Assembly: GCA_016715885.1 (NCBI GenBank)
Contig: JADJXL010000021.1
Location: 236,461 to 300,460 of the forward strand
Length of the DNA: 64,000 bases
Direction: 5' to 3'
Origin: Polyangiaceae bacterium
GTDB lineage: Bacteria; Myxococcota_A; Polyangia; Polyangiales; Polyangiaceae
Positions 25,457 through 34,881 of the stretch are shown here, piece after piece. The notes beneath the pieces are model-generated. The model saw only the letters and a list, made by a program, of their open reading frames with translations, had not been told where the DNA came from and ran no database searches. Every line of letters starts with the position of its first letter. Position 1 is the stretch's first letter. The position numbers and the translations under genes were made by a program.

Positions 25457-26548
25457 TTACGCAGCGTTTTCCGTACGCGCCGAAAGTCCTTCCCGCAATG
25501 CTCGACCTACGTCTCGTGAGATGTGCTGCGCCGCTTCGCGCGCCGCCGCGCACAATCCACCCATAGCAGCAAAACCGTGCGTCAGCGAGCCAAAACAATG
25601 CTGGCGCACGGTAATTCCCGATTTCTCGAGCCGTTCGGCATACGCCATGCCTTCGTCACGAAGCGGATCGAATCCAGCGGTGTACACGAGCGCCGGGGGC
25701 AAACCTCCAAAATCGTCTGCAAATAGAGGTGATACGTCGACTTGACGCCGCGCCGCCGGATCATCTCCAACGTAATGGTGGTAAAACCATTCCATGCTTT
25801 CTGTCGTCAAGAGCCAGCCTTGACCGAAGGTTTTATGGGACTTCATTGCGCACGAGCCGTCGACCGCGGGATAGACGAGCACTTGTAGCGCTGGCCTTTG
25901 CGTATCGTTTCGCGTTTTCCGCGCCACGACGGCCGCGAGATTGCCTCCCGCGCTGTCACCCATCACGGCGAGCCGAGTTGGATCCATGTCGAAGTCGTTT
26001 GCTCGACGCGCAACGCAGCGAAACGCAAGCGTGGCGTCATCGACGGCTGCAGGGAAGGGGTTTTCTGGCGCGAGCCTGTAATCGACGGCGATCACACGCG
26101 CGGATGCATCGCGCGCAAGGTGTTGACAGTGGCGGTCGTGCGTATCGAGGTCGCCCAAGACAAACCCGCCACCATGATAGTACACGATGCCTGGCGAAGG
26201 TTTGGACAAACCTCGAGGTACGTACTTCCGAGCGGGCACGCGTGCTCCGCCCTGCTCGAGCACCAAGTCTTGCACATGCACGTCGGGGCAGGCGTCGTCT
26301 TCGATCATCAACTGCGATTCCGCCATCGTCAAGCGTCCCTGTTCCGGAGAGCCGCCTGCAATGTCCGTTGCTCCGATGAGGTCACCTATGCCCATGAGCA
26401 CGGCGAGGGATTCGTCGCACACGTTGCCTTCGATGGGGCGCGCGCGCCATCCGATGAGACGTGAGCGAAGCAAAGGGGAACGCACCAAACGCGGGCCGAG
26501 AGCGCGCATGATGCGTGCGCGTGCGCGAGCGAGACGAGACAGTCGCAT
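25457..26548 (-). CDS. alpha/beta hydrolase, hormone-sensitive-lipase (HSL) type esterase
   Basis: About 363 residues. HSL-family marks are visible: YYHGGGFVLGD for the oxyanion hole, GDSAGGNLA with the nucleophile Ser, the acidic residue in TAGFDPLRDEG and the catalytic His in SLTHGF. These enzymes hydrolyse short-chain esters of lipids or small molecules. The N-terminal 100 residues are basic and family-specific. The frame extends to 26752, but the ATG at 26548 (MRLSRLARAR) fits better and leaves a 97-base divergent spacer to the thioredoxin-like gene. Confidence 0.87.
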   Translation of the reverse strand: MRLSRLARARARIMRALGPRLVRSPLLRSRLIGWRARPIEGNVCDESLAVLMGIGDLIGATDIAGGSPEQGRLTMAESQLMIEDDACPDVHVQDLVLEQGGARVPARKYVPRGLSKPSPGIVYYHGGGFVLGDLDTHDRHCQHLARDASARVIAVDYRLAPENPFPAAVDDATLAFRCVARRANDFDMDPTRLAVMGDSAGGNLAAVVARKTRNDTQRPALQVLVYPAVDGSCAMKSHKTFGQGWLLTTESMEWFYHHYVGDDPAARRQVDVSPLFADDFGGLPPALVYTAGFDPLRDEGMAYAERLEKSGITVRQHCFGSLTHGFAAMGGLCAAAREAAQHISRDVGRALREGLSARTENAA

Positions 26549-26645
26549 GCGTGCAGCGTATCGGACATCGAGCCGAGTGGCTACGTGAAGTGAAGATGGA
26601 CGCGTACGTCGAGCCGCGGTAGGCTCGATCGTCGAGGCACACGTG

Positions 26646-28253
26646 ATGCAAACGGTGACAAGGCTGCTGTGGCGATGCTCCATGATGAGTGCCGTGGCGC
26701 TCGTGCCCGCATGCAAGCGCGATGCACCGCCGGCTCCTGCGGCGCAATCCATGCCGAGTCAGTCTGCGCCCGCTGCGCCGGCGTCGGCTGCGGCGGTCGC
26801 GGGGCATCACGCTTCGCCGCCGTGGTTCGACGGTAGCGTCGATCAGGCGTTTGCCCGTGCACGAACCGACGGATCGCTCGTATTTCTTTATTGGGGTGCG
26901 GCTTGGTGCCCGCCATGTAATGAACTGAAGGCGCAGGTTTTCAACAAGCCCATTTTTGCAGAAATGGTGCGCGGGTTCGTCCCGGTATACCTCGATGGGG
27001 ACACCGTCGATGCGCAGCGCTTGGCCGAAACATTTGCCATTTCGGCTTATCCCACCATCGTGATCCTCGATCCGGACAAACAAGAGCTATTGCGCCTCGG
27101 CGGGAGTCTCGATGCAGGTGAAGTCGAACGGGCACTTGGTTCCGTGCGCAGCAAGGGCCAAAGTTTTCGGGCTGCGATGGGGCGTTTGGAATCGAAAACC
27201 CCCACGGCCGATGATTGTAACGTGCTTGCGCATACGGCTTGGGAGCTTTTCCCCGAAGATCAATGGCCTCTGTCAAAGGTCATGACGTCATTGCGTTCAG
27301 CCGTGGATGCTTGTCCGGCCAAACTCATGCGCGAGCGGGCGCTTTTGGCTTCTACGCTCGTTGGATTGGCGTCCATCCACCGAAACGACGCAAACGTATC
27401 TGTCATCGTGAAGCAAGTCGCGGCGAACGTGCAAACGCGCCTGGACCTCATTCTTGCGAGCGAAGAGACGGCGTGGGCGGCCCGCGCGTTCGTGAACAAT
27501 CGCGCGAGCGACGTTGCAGAATGGATCGAAGGGAAAAACCCGTCATCATCGACGGCGGGGTGGAAAGCAAGGTGGCTCGAAGCGGCAGCGTGGATTCGTG
27601 CAAGAAAGGAAGCTTCGGTGGACAATCGTCTTTCCACATTTCTTCCCATGCTCGATTTCGAGCTGCAAGCCAATCCGGACAAACCCATATCGGAAGCGAC
27701 ACGCACCACCATCGTTGCTGCGGTCGAACGAGCCGACGCGGAGGCAAAAACGCAGGCCGAACGACATGCCGTCGTTTCCACTGCGGCCTACATGCTTCGT
27801 CGGGTGGGTCATGCCGATCGAGCGAAAACCATGCTCTTGGCCGAGGCGGAGCGTTCCAACACGCCATTCTATTATTACAGCAGCCTTGCGGCGCAAGAAC
27901 AAGCGCTCGGGCACATGGACGAAGCGCGCACGTGGACGCGCAAAGCACGAGAAAGTGCGACCGGGAGGGCGACAAGGCTACAATGGATAACGCACGACGT
28001 TCAATTGAACGCAAAACCGAACAATCCAGAGGAACGTCGTTACGTGTTGGCCCTGGCGGACGAGTTTTACGCGCTTGCCACGTCGATCGACGATGGGTTT
28101 GTGGGAAGAAACCGTCTGCGCGCTACGCAAATCAGAAAAACCCTCGATTCTTTGCAAGGGGACGATGTCAAGGAATTGCTTGCTCGGCACAAGGCCGCAT
28201 GCGAGAAACTCGGGCCATCTGCCAAGGCCGCGTGCCAAAAGCATTTCGAATGA
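26646..28253 (+). CDS. thioredoxin-fold lipoprotein with helical repeats
   Basis: About 535 residues. The N-terminus is a lipoprotein-like signal ending VPAC (Cys 23), followed by a Pro/Ala-rich spacer. Residues about 55-165 form a thioredoxin domain with the active site AAWCPPC (Cys 88 and 91) and the cis-Pro segment SAYPTIVIL. The remaining 370 residues are helical and repeat-like, with TPR-type character near the C-terminus. It would be anchored in the periplasm and act in disulfide exchange; the partner is not known. ATG 26646 follows a GTG at 26643. Confidence 0.8.
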   Translation: MQTVTRLLWRCSMMSAVALVPACKRDAPPAPAAQSMPSQSAPAAPASAAAVAGHHASPPWFDGSVDQAFARARTDGSLVFLYWGAAWCPPCNELKAQVFNKPIFAEMVRGFVPVYLDGDTVDAQRLAETFAISAYPTIVILDPDKQELLRLGGSLDAGEVERALGSVRSKGQSFRAAMGRLESKTPTADDCNVLAHTAWELFPEDQWPLSKVMTSLRSAVDACPAKLMRERALLASTLVGLASIHRNDANVSVIVKQVAANVQTRLDLILASEETAWAARAFVNNRASDVAEWIEGKNPSSSTAGWKARWLEAAAWIRARKEASVDNRLSTFLPMLDFELQANPDKPISEATRTTIVAAVERADAEAKTQAERHAVVSTAAYMLRRVGHADRAKTMLLAEAERSNTPFYYYSSLAAQEQALGHMDEARTWTRKARESATGRATRLQWITHDVQLNAKPNNPEERRYVLALADEFYALATSIDDGFVGRNRLRATQIRKTLDSLQGDDVKELLARHKAACEKLGPSAKAACQKHFE

Positions 28254-28286
28254 GGCGAGCATTCAAACATTGACGAGAGCAGCCAC

Positions 28287-28616
28287 ATGGGAAGCGATCC
28301 GAATCGAAGACACGATGACGCCGATGGCGACGTAGCGATCAAACGCGAGCGCAAGGTTGCCAAAGCAAAGCGGTACCAAGTCGTATTCCACAACGATCAC
28401 TACACGACGAAGTGGTTTGTTGTGGATGTGCTCGAACGTTTTTTCCACATGGGCGAAACGTCGGCCTTGTCCTTCATGATGGCGGTACACAACACCGGCC
28501 GAGGTGTCGCGGGCGTGTACACGAAAGACATCGCCGAATCGAAGGTCGATGCCGTGCACGATTATGCCAGACAGCACGGAATGCCGCTACGGCTGACCGC
28601 TGAACCGGAAGAGTGA
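28287..28616 (+). CDS. clpS: ATP-dependent Clp protease adaptor ClpS
   Basis: 109 residues. The ClpS core is clear: RYQVVFHNDHYTTKWFVVDVL and, further on, FHMGETSALSFMMAVHNTGRGVAGVYTKDIAE (shown in parts: FHNDHYTT, MMAVHNTGRGVAGVYT). ClpS hands N-degron substrates to ClpAP. The family's N-degron pocket residues (ND in FHND, and the MxxVH helix) are present. clpA is not adjacent; the gene stands alone, 33 bases after the thioredoxin-like lipoprotein gene. Confidence 0.93.
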   Translation: MGSDPNRRHDDADGDVAIKRERKVAKAKRYQVVFHNDHYTTKWFVVDVLERFFHMGETSALSFMMAVHNTGRGVAGVYTKDIAESKVDAVHDYARQHGMPLRLTAEPEE

Positions 28617-28643
28617 CGCCTGATCAGATGTGTGACCGCGGGA

Positions 28644-28742
28644 GCCGGGTGATTTTTTCGGCACTCGCGGTTCCCCCAAACTCGCCCGCTTCGCGGGCTC
28701 AAACAGTGGGACCCACCACGAGCGCCGAAAAAATTCACCGGC
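28644..28742 (-). repeat. structured dispersed repeat, copy 2
   Basis: Read on the minus strand it has the same core as the copy at 6146-6241 (GGGTCCCAC, GTTTGAG, a CCCGC-GAA-GCGGG hairpin, GCGAGTTTGGG). The flanking arms (28644-28667 and 28719-28742) have a different sequence but are again complementary, with few mismatches. It lies between the convergent clpS and PAAR genes. Confidence 0.75.
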
Positions 28743-28756
28743 CTCCCTTCTACAAG

Positions 28757-29548
28757 TTATCTATTCTTGCCCGTCAGCCCGGCTCCACCCAAAATCGCCT
28801 CGACCGCTCCGCCGACCGCGCCCACCATTTCCCCAACTTTGCCAAGCACCGCGCCTGCCGTGCCAGCTACCTTGTCCACAGCGCCCGCCGCCGTATCCAG
28901 CGTTTTGTCCATTGCATCGAGGCCCTTGTCCAGAACCTCGTCCACCTTTGCAATCACCTTGTCCGACGTTTCCAATAGTGCCGCGCCAAACTCGTTGACC
29001 GCTTGCACGGCGCCCGTTTTTTCGAGCAACGCTCCCAGCGCAACACCACCGAGCGCTCCGGCAACGTCAGCCATCGATACAGGAGCCGGAGGCGCCCCTG
29101 GGCCGCCAATCACGACCGTTTTCACGCCATCACACACGAAAGCGCCGCATGTCGTCTTGTCGCCAACGCGCACGAGCTGCATGCCGTGAACGCTCACCGT
29201 CGGACTGCCCATTGCAATGGGTTGCGCCAAATGCGGCGCGCACGGTTGAGGGAGCGACGGCGCAAATACCGCGAATTGTCCCGGTCCGAGCATCACGTCG
29301 AATGCTCCCGTGGCAATGGCGCCCGTCGTGATGATGGGAATCATATCCATGAGCGAAATCATGGATATGCCAGGAGCCGCTCCAAAGCCGGCTCCCACGG
29401 CCGCAGCACCGGCCCCGCCAAGACCCGCCGGGCCTACGACATGCGCGCCCAGAGCCGACGCAACCATTGCAGCGCTCGGCATGACCATGGGAAGCGCGGC
29501 ATGCGCCAATCGAGACCCAACTTTTGCCGCCAGCGCGCTAGAACCCAT
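28757..29548 (-). CDS. PAAR-like protein with hydrophobic N-terminus and helical tail
   Basis: 263 residues from ATG 29548, with GAGGAG six bases upstream. Residues 1-90 are Gly/Ala-rich and hydrophobic, like the membrane-inserting parts of PAAR effectors. A PAAR-type core follows (PHLAQPIAMGSPTVSVHG, VRVGDKTTCGAF, KTVVIGGPGAPP). The C-terminal 100 residues are an amphipathic helical run (DKVIAKVDEVLDKGLDAMDK). It follows the DUF1795 gene by nine bases in the vgrG operon. No toxin domain is recognised. Confidence 0.75.
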   Translation of the reverse strand: MGSSALAAKVGSRLAHAALPMVMPSAAMVASALGAHVVGPAGLGGAGAAAVGAGFGAAPGISMISLMDMIPIITTGAIATGAFDVMLGPGQFAVFAPSLPQPCAPHLAQPIAMGSPTVSVHGMQLVRVGDKTTCGAFVCDGVKTVVIGGPGAPPAPVSMADVAGALGGVALGALLEKTGAVQAVNEFGAALLETSDKVIAKVDEVLDKGLDAMDKTLDTAAGAVDKVAGTAGAVLGKVGEMVGAVGGAVEAILGGAGLTGKNR

Positions 29549-29557
29549 AAAAGCTCC

Positions 29558-30004
29558 TCAAGTGGATTCCCCGGGACGAGGGAAACGAATGGTGGACATG
29601 ATACGATCGAAAAGCGGATTCATTTGATCCGCATCGGCTTTGGCCATCGTGGCATTGAAACAAAATACCGTGCGCCTCCGCCCGGCGGCCATCGCCAAAC
29701 GCTGTTCGAGTTTGCCCGCGGAGCCTTGCCAGGAAAAACGTAATTCGACTCCAGGCTGTCCGCCGAACGTCGTTTCCTTTCGTTCGTCGAGCTCGAACCC
29801 TTCGAGCCGCTTGGACAATTCGGCAAGCTGTTTGTCCGCGTACGATTGAATGGTTTCTTCCGGTCCCAGCGTATCCCGCGTCATCACCACGTTCGGCGCC
29901 GTGCCTTGTCCCGGTTTGGCCGGAGCAGCAAATGCAACGAGCGTCCGGTCGTCCCAATGACGCGGCACATCGAAGGTAACGTCGCGGCTTTCGTAACGTG
30001 CCAT
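29558..30004 (-). CDS. DUF1795/DcrB-like protein, EagR-type type VI chaperone candidate
   Basis: 148 residues, no signal peptide. It matches the DUF1795 fold pattern: DVTFDVPRHWDDRTLVAFAA at the start and FDRIMSTIRF at the end, with central strands (GVELRFSWQG). EagR chaperones of this family shield the membrane segments of PAAR effectors before loading on VgrG. The gene lies between vgrG and a PAAR gene with a hydrophobic N-terminus, as expected for that role. Confidence 0.75.
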   Translation of the reverse strand: MARYESRDVTFDVPRHWDDRTLVAFAAPAKPGQGTAPNVVMTRDTLGPEETIQSYADKQLAELSKRLEGFELDERKETTFGGQPGVELRFSWQGSAGKLEQRLAMAAGRRRTVFCFNATMAKADADQMNPLFDRIMSTIRFPRPGEST

Positions 30005-30020
30005 TTTTCTCGCTCGACTT

Positions 30021-33000
30021 TCAAATCACGGCAGACCGCTTCACGAATGCCTCACCGAGCTCTCCCCACGGACGCTCGTACACGGCATAACCTTTTTGCG
30101 ACAGCGTGTGGACGAATGCATCGCCCGAGGAAAACCCATTCATTTGGGCTTCGACGAGGTGCGCATTCAGTTCGCCTGCGGAGAGCGGCGATGCATTCTG
30201 GGTTTTCAGGATGAACATCTGCCCTTCGCTCGGGCTTTGGAAGATCGTCGCGCCGCCTGAGCTTTGATTGAGCGCTTGCGCCACGTCGTCCCCGGTAAAA
30301 CCTCCCGCGCGCGATAACATTTGCCCCATGGAACCCGAATCCGGTGCGCCCGGAATGCCCACATTCGGCCCCGATATGGCCTGCGCCCCGTTTGGCACGC
30401 CATTTTGACCAAAAATGTTTTGAAGCGCCTGTTTTGCAGCCTCCGCGCCGCTTTCGGCTTCGTTCGCGGATGCTTGCGCGGCATCGTTCGAGCCGCCTTT
30501 GCCGATGTCTTTGAGGTCGCCCCAAAAATCTTCCGCCTCGTCCTTGATGTCGTTCCAGGCTTCTTTGGCGTCGCCCTTGATGTCTTTGGCAGCGCTCTTC
30601 GCATCCTCCGCCGCCTTTTTCGCTTCGCCCTTCAAGTCTTCGATCGTCTGCTTGGCGTCCGCTTTTGCCTCATTGAATGCAGCTTTCGCTTCGTCCTTCG
30701 TTTGATCCCACGTCGCTTTGGCCTCGTCCTTGGCCTGCTTCCACGTGTCCTTGGCTTCTTGCCACGTTTGCTTCGCTTCTTGCTTCGTCTGATTCCAAGC
30801 GTCCTTCGCTTCGGTCTTGGCTTCGTTCCAAGCTGCTTTCGCCTCGTTTGCGAATTCCTTCGGAAGGGCTTTGACGTCTGCGACGACTTCCTTTGCATCC
30901 GCAATCGTTTGCTTGACCGTCTCTTTGGCGCTTTCAATCGTGCCCTTGACTTCGTCGACCACGGCTTTGGCCTGCGCCTTCACCTCTTCGACTTGGGCTT
31001 TCGCGGCCGCCTTCCATTCCTCGACTTTGCCCTTCCACTCGGCAACCTTCTGCTTGACTTGCTCTTTGGCGCCTTCGATCTGCCCCTTCAGCTCTTCCAC
31101 GCGCGCTTTCGCCGCTTCCACCTGGGACTTGGCCATTTCGATGATATCGGTGGCCTGCTTCTTCATTTCCTGGAACTTCTCGACGGCCTGGTCCTTCATG
31201 GCCAAAACGCGTTCTTTGATCTCTTGAACCTTGGCTTTGGCCTGTTCCTTGAGCTCGCTAATGCGCCCTTTGATTTCGTCGATCTTCGCTTTGGCCTGTT
31301 CCTTGACCGCTTCGATGCGTCCCTTGATTTCGTCAATCTTGGCTTGCACGCGGGCTTTGGCTTCTTCGAAGCGCTCTTTGACTTCGTTCACCTTGCCCAT
31401 GACGGCAGCTTTGGCAGCTTCGAGTTTGCCCTTGAATTCTTCGACGAGCGCTTCTGCGCGCGCTTTGGCTTCTTCGAGCTTCCCGCGCAATTCTTGAATC
31501 TTGGCTTGCACTTGCGCTTTGGCCGCTTCGAGACGCGCCTTGACTTCCTCGAACTTCGCAATGGCCATTTGTTTCGCAGCTTCGGCCCGAGCGCGAAGAT
31601 CTTCCACGGCGCCGCGGATTTTTTCTTGCACGTCGCCCACGATTTCTCCGGCGCGAGCACGCAATTGCTCGATACGATCCGCGAGCTTTTGTTGTTCGAG
31701 CGCCACGCGATCGAGGATGTTCGACACGAGCATCGTGGGCGTTTCGAGGATCTTGTCGATTTGCGATTGAATCTGTTCGTTGATCGATTCGGGCATGAGC
31801 AAATAGCCCGGCGCATCGGCAATCGATTTCGGCGGAATTTCGAGCAGCTTCTTGAGCGCTCCTTCGATGGCCTCTTCGTCGAAGCCGCCGGGGATTTCAT
31901 CGAAAATGGGCGCTTTCAGCGATTTCGCCACCGACTTGATCGCGTCGGGAATTTGAAGGTCGGCCAAAGCAACCTCCAGCGTTCCGAGCGTCATCGGAAG
32001 CGGGGCTCCGCCGCCCGCCGTATTGAGCAGGACGTTGGGAGCTCCATCGATATGCACTTCCTTGCCGGCCAAGGATGCGAGTCCTCCCGAGCTGACTTTG
32101 ATGCTGCCGCTCGCGTCGAGGAAAATATCGCCGTCAGCGAGCGTGAGGGATGCTTTTCCGGTCGACAAGACGACGCGACCATTCGAGAGGGACGCACCGG
32201 TTTCGCCGAGCTGAATGTGGCAATCGCCGCCGACGACGAGAATGTCGTTCTTTTCGACGCGTGTCGTGCGTGAACCGACGATGTGCCACGTTTGATCGGC
32301 ACCGATTTTGTGTTTTTCATTGGCCCCGACTTGGACGTCGAGGTCTTTGCCGATTTGCGTCGATTGGTTTTCTCGAATGACTTCGTCGCGGTCTTTTTGC
32401 GCGTGAACGATGACCTTTTCGCGTCCTTTGGCGTCTTCGAACGTGATTTCGTTGAAGCCGCCCGAACCTGGCGAAGAATCGCTCTTCCAGGACGTTTTTG
32501 TCTTGTGGTCGGGCAATTTGTACGGATGCGGGGACGTGCCGTTGAAGAGGCGTCCGACGATGATGGGTTGGTCCGGGTCACCTTCGAGGAAGTCCACGAG
32601 CACTTCTTGGCCGATGCGCGGAAGAGACGCCATGCCGAAGCCTCGGCCGGCCCAAGCTTGGCTCACGCGCATCCAGCACGAGCTTTCGTCGGTGTACTTG
32701 CCTTCGCGATCCCAATGGAATTGCACGCGGACGCGGCCGTGTTCGTCGACGTGAATTTCTTCGCCCGCAGGACCGACGACCACGGCGCTTTGCAGGCCGC
32801 CCATGCGAGGTTTCGGGGTCACGAGCGACGGACGGTACGGATCGTCGGCAAAGACGGCCATACCCGTGCTCACCCATTCTCCTTCGCTCGTGCCTTCCAG
32901 CGTGCGCTGGATCATGAGCAAGCGTTTGTCCGGGCCGAGGTCGGCGCGAGGATGCGCGTCGATGCCGAAAATTTCACCCGGCGCAAGTGACAATGCGGTC

Positions 33001-33875
33001 GTTTGAAAGAGGACTTTGCGACGGCCTTGACGTGCGGCGTCGAGTCTTCGGGTGGCGAGTGTTTTTCCTTCACGTTCGTCGTGGCGGCCCGGATCGATCA
33101 CGAATGCGCCGGGAGCGTACGCGTAGCTTTCGTAGCGAGATTCGGAATCGAGCGAGCATTTGGCGTCTGCGATGAGCTGAAAATCGGGGCGGCGGCGGAA
33201 GTCGTGGTCGCGCAGCGTGACGCGGCCCGGACGAACTTGATGCGAGATCTTGACGCCCGTGATCGCATCGACGCCTTTGGCGTGTTCGAGGTTGTTGATG
33301 TAGAGCAGCGATCCTCGTGAATCGCGCACGCCAGGATCGGCGACGAGGACGAGTTGGCTGGGTGCTTCGCTGCCTGCTTCGGGCGCGCGGAAGTGGTAGT
33401 TGATGCCGGCTTCTTCGAGCAGACGCGACAGAAATGCAAAGTCGGTCTCGCCGTACTGCACTCGGTAGTCGAGTTTTGGGAAGGCGGCTGCATCGAGCTC
33501 GAGGACGGGTTCGATTTCCCAATCGGCGAGCAATTTCTTGGCGATGTCGGGGACCGACAGATGCTGGAAAATGCGGTTGTTTTTGCGGAGCGACGTACGC
33601 GTCAGCGCGGGGACGATGCGCACGAAGTACGTGGACAAACCGTCGGGTTCGACGTCGACTTGTTCGGCGAACTGAACGATACCGCTCCAGGCGAGGGAGC
33701 TTGCGACTTTGAAGCCTGCGCCATGACCGACGATTGCGTCGAGATCGATGTCTTCGTCTGCCGAGCGAGCGACGATGGAGATGTCGAACGGAGTCGACAT
33801 TTCCTCGACGACGGAGAAGCTGCGGACCGACAGGTTGATATCGGGGGCGGCGAAGCGAAGTTCGAGGTTATCCAT
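30021..33875 (-). CDS. vgrG: VgrG spike protein with long LEA-like coiled-coil extension
   Basis: 1284 residues, almost twice the usual length. Residues 1-620 are a standard VgrG (YGETDFAFLSRLLEEAG, VVVGPAGEEIHVDEHGRVRVQ in parts, DESSCWMRVSQAWAG, then the needle). Residues about 720-1125 are an almost pure Lys/Glu/Ala helix: first coiled-coil-like (KARLEAAKAQVQAKIQEL), then with 11-residue LEA/apolipoprotein-like units around Trp (AKDAWNQTKQEAKQTWQEAK). A Gly/Ser/Asn-rich linker leads to a C-terminal domain of about 100 residues ending GELGEAFVKRSAVI. The function of the extension is unknown; the last domain might be an effector. It starts a three-gene operon with the DUF1795 and PAAR genes. 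Confidence 0.9.
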   Translation of the reverse strand: MDNLELRFAAPDINLSVRSFSVVEEMSTPFDISIVARSADEDIDLDAIVGHGAGFKVASSLAWSGIVQFAEQVDVEPDGLSTYFVRIVPALTRTSLRKNNRIFQHLSVPDIAKKLLADWEIEPVLELDAAAFPKLDYRVQYGETDFAFLSRLLEEAGINYHFRAPEAGSEAPSQLVLVADPGVRDSRGSLLYINNLEHAKGVDAITGVKISHQVRPGRVTLRDHDFRRRPDFQLIADAKCSLDSESRYESYAYAPGAFVIDPGRHDEREGKTLATRRLDAARQGRRKVLFQTTALSLAPGEIFGIDAHPRADLGPDKRLLMIQRTLEGTSEGEWVSTGMAVFADDPYRPSLVTPKPRMGGLQSAVVVGPAGEEIHVDEHGRVRVQFHWDREGKYTDESSCWMRVSQAWAGRGFGMASLPRIGQEVLVDFLEGDPDQPIIVGRLFNGTSPHPYKLPDHKTKTSWKSDSSPGSGGFNEITFEDAKGREKVIVHAQKDRDEVIRENQSTQIGKDLDVQVGANEKHKIGADQTWHIVGSRTTRVEKNDILVVGGDCHIQLGETGASLSNGRVVLSTGKASLTLADGDIFLDASGSIKVSSGGLASLAGKEVHIDGAPNVLLNTAGGGAPLPMTLGTLEVALADLQIPDAIKSVAKSLKAPIFDEIPGGFDEEAIEGALKKLLEIPPKSIADAPGYLLMPESINEQIQSQIDKILETPTMLVSNILDRVALEQQKLADRIEQLRARAGEIVGDVQEKIRGAVEDLRARAEAAKQMAIAKFEEVKARLEAAKAQVQAKIQELRGKLEEAKARAEALVEEFKGKLEAAKAAVMGKVNEVKERFEEAKARVQAKIDEIKGRIEAVKEQAKAKIDEIKGRISELKEQAKAKVQEIKERVLAMKDQAVEKFQEMKKQATDIIEMAKSQVEAAKARVEELKGQIEGAKEQVKQKVAEWKGKVEEWKAAAKAQVEEVKAQAKAVVDEVKGTIESAKETVKQTIADAKEVVADVKALPKEFANEAKAAWNEAKTEAKDAWNQTKQEAKQTWQEAKDTWKQAKDEAKATWDQTKDEAKAAFNEAKADAKQTIEDLKGEAKKAAEDAKSAAKDIKGDAKEAWNDIKDEAEDFWGDLKDIGKGGSNDAAQASANEAESGAEAAKQALQNIFGQNGVPNGAQAISGPNVGIPGAPDSGSMGQMLSRAGGFTGDDVAQALNQSSGGATIFQSPSEGQMFILKTQNASPLSAGELNAHLVEAQMNGFSSGDAFVHTLSQKGYAVYERPWGELGEAFVKRSAVI

Positions 33876-34028
33876 GGCGGGGATGTCACGATACTCGAAG
33901 GTGATTCTTTCGGGAAGGGGGAACCGATTGGTGCCGATGCCGTGACGAGCAGTCGCGCGGAGCTACGAATACCCGTGGCGACGACGAGTTCGGGCTCCAT
34001 GGACACCAACTGGGAGGAAGAACGGATC

Positions 34029-34562
34029 ATGGCGACCAACGGCAATGGCTCATCGGAGATACGTAAGCTGAGGCAGCTCGTGCGGAGCATCCGCGTAGCC
34101 ATGATGACGACCTGCGCTGAAGACGGCTCGCTTCACAGCCGTCCGATGGCGACGTGCGAGATATCCAGAGATGGATCGTTGTGGTTTTTCACCTATGCCA
34201 ACACGGGCAAAGTGCAGGAGATTGGGCAAAACCATAAAATCAACGTGAATTACGCCGACCCCGAAAATGACCGGTATGTCGCGGTTGCGGGCACCGCTGA
34301 GGTGATCCGCGAGCGCGAAAAGATGGAAGAGATATGGTCGCCCAGGCTGTACGAATGGTTTCCACAGGGGATCGACACGCACGACATCGTGCTCTTGCGC
34401 GTCGAGGTGGAGCGGCTGGAGTATTGGGATCTGAATGCGGGGAGGTTCTCGAATTTGTTCGAGCGTCTTCGGGGAGCGGTGCTTCACACGCCGGTTTTTC
34501 CTACCAAACACGGCTACATCGAGATTGGTCACGCGCAATCTGCCCCGCGCCCGCCAGCATGA
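34029..34562 (+). CDS. pyridoxamine 5'-phosphate oxidase-fold FMN-binding protein (general stress protein 26-like)
   Basis: 177 residues. The split-barrel pattern is present: SIRVAMMTTCAEDGSLHSRPM, shown in parts as VAMMTTCAEDG and SLHSRPMA, then LWFFTYANTGKVQEIGQN and VNYADPENDRYVAVAGTAEV. Such proteins bind FMN and act in redox stress responses; substrate unknown. The start ATG 34029 is preceded by GGAAG eight bases away; an ATG at 33999 is possible but lacks such a site. Confidence 0.82.
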   Translation: MATNGNGSSEIRKLRQLVRSIRVAMMTTCAEDGSLHSRPMATCEISRDGSLWFFTYANTGKVQEIGQNHKINVNYADPENDRYVAVAGTAEVIREREKMEEIWSPRLYEWFPQGIDTHDIVLLRVEVERLEYWDLNAGRFSNLFERLRGAVLHTPVFPTKHGYIEIGHAQSAPRPPA

Positions 34563-34881
34563 TGCCGATGACGAGCGAAGACGGTGTACGAGAAGGACGA
34601 ACCCGTGCGCGTGAACGCATCGGAGCTGCTAGGCAAGACTCGCACTGGGTGACCGACGATCGAACGTGATGATGTTGGCGATGCGGGAAGTGCGTGTCGC
34701 AGGGTACGGCGCATGTCGAAGGTAAGCAGGTTCGGCCGTGCCGCACATTGCAGTGTGCAGCAAGGTGGTTCAGCGAACGCAACAGTTTTTCCAAGGAGCG
34801 CTTGACAAACCTTCGCGGGCGTTTCACGATGCCGCTCGTGCTTGCCCAAGCATCGCCGAGGAGGGCCGGTAGTAAGGGCAC

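Noticed and set aside
30321..32273. Long plus-strand ORF opposite the helical part of the third VgrG (650 codons)
   Set aside because: Its Phe/Leu/Asp/Arg-rich repeats are the mirror image of the Lys/Glu/Ala helix codons.
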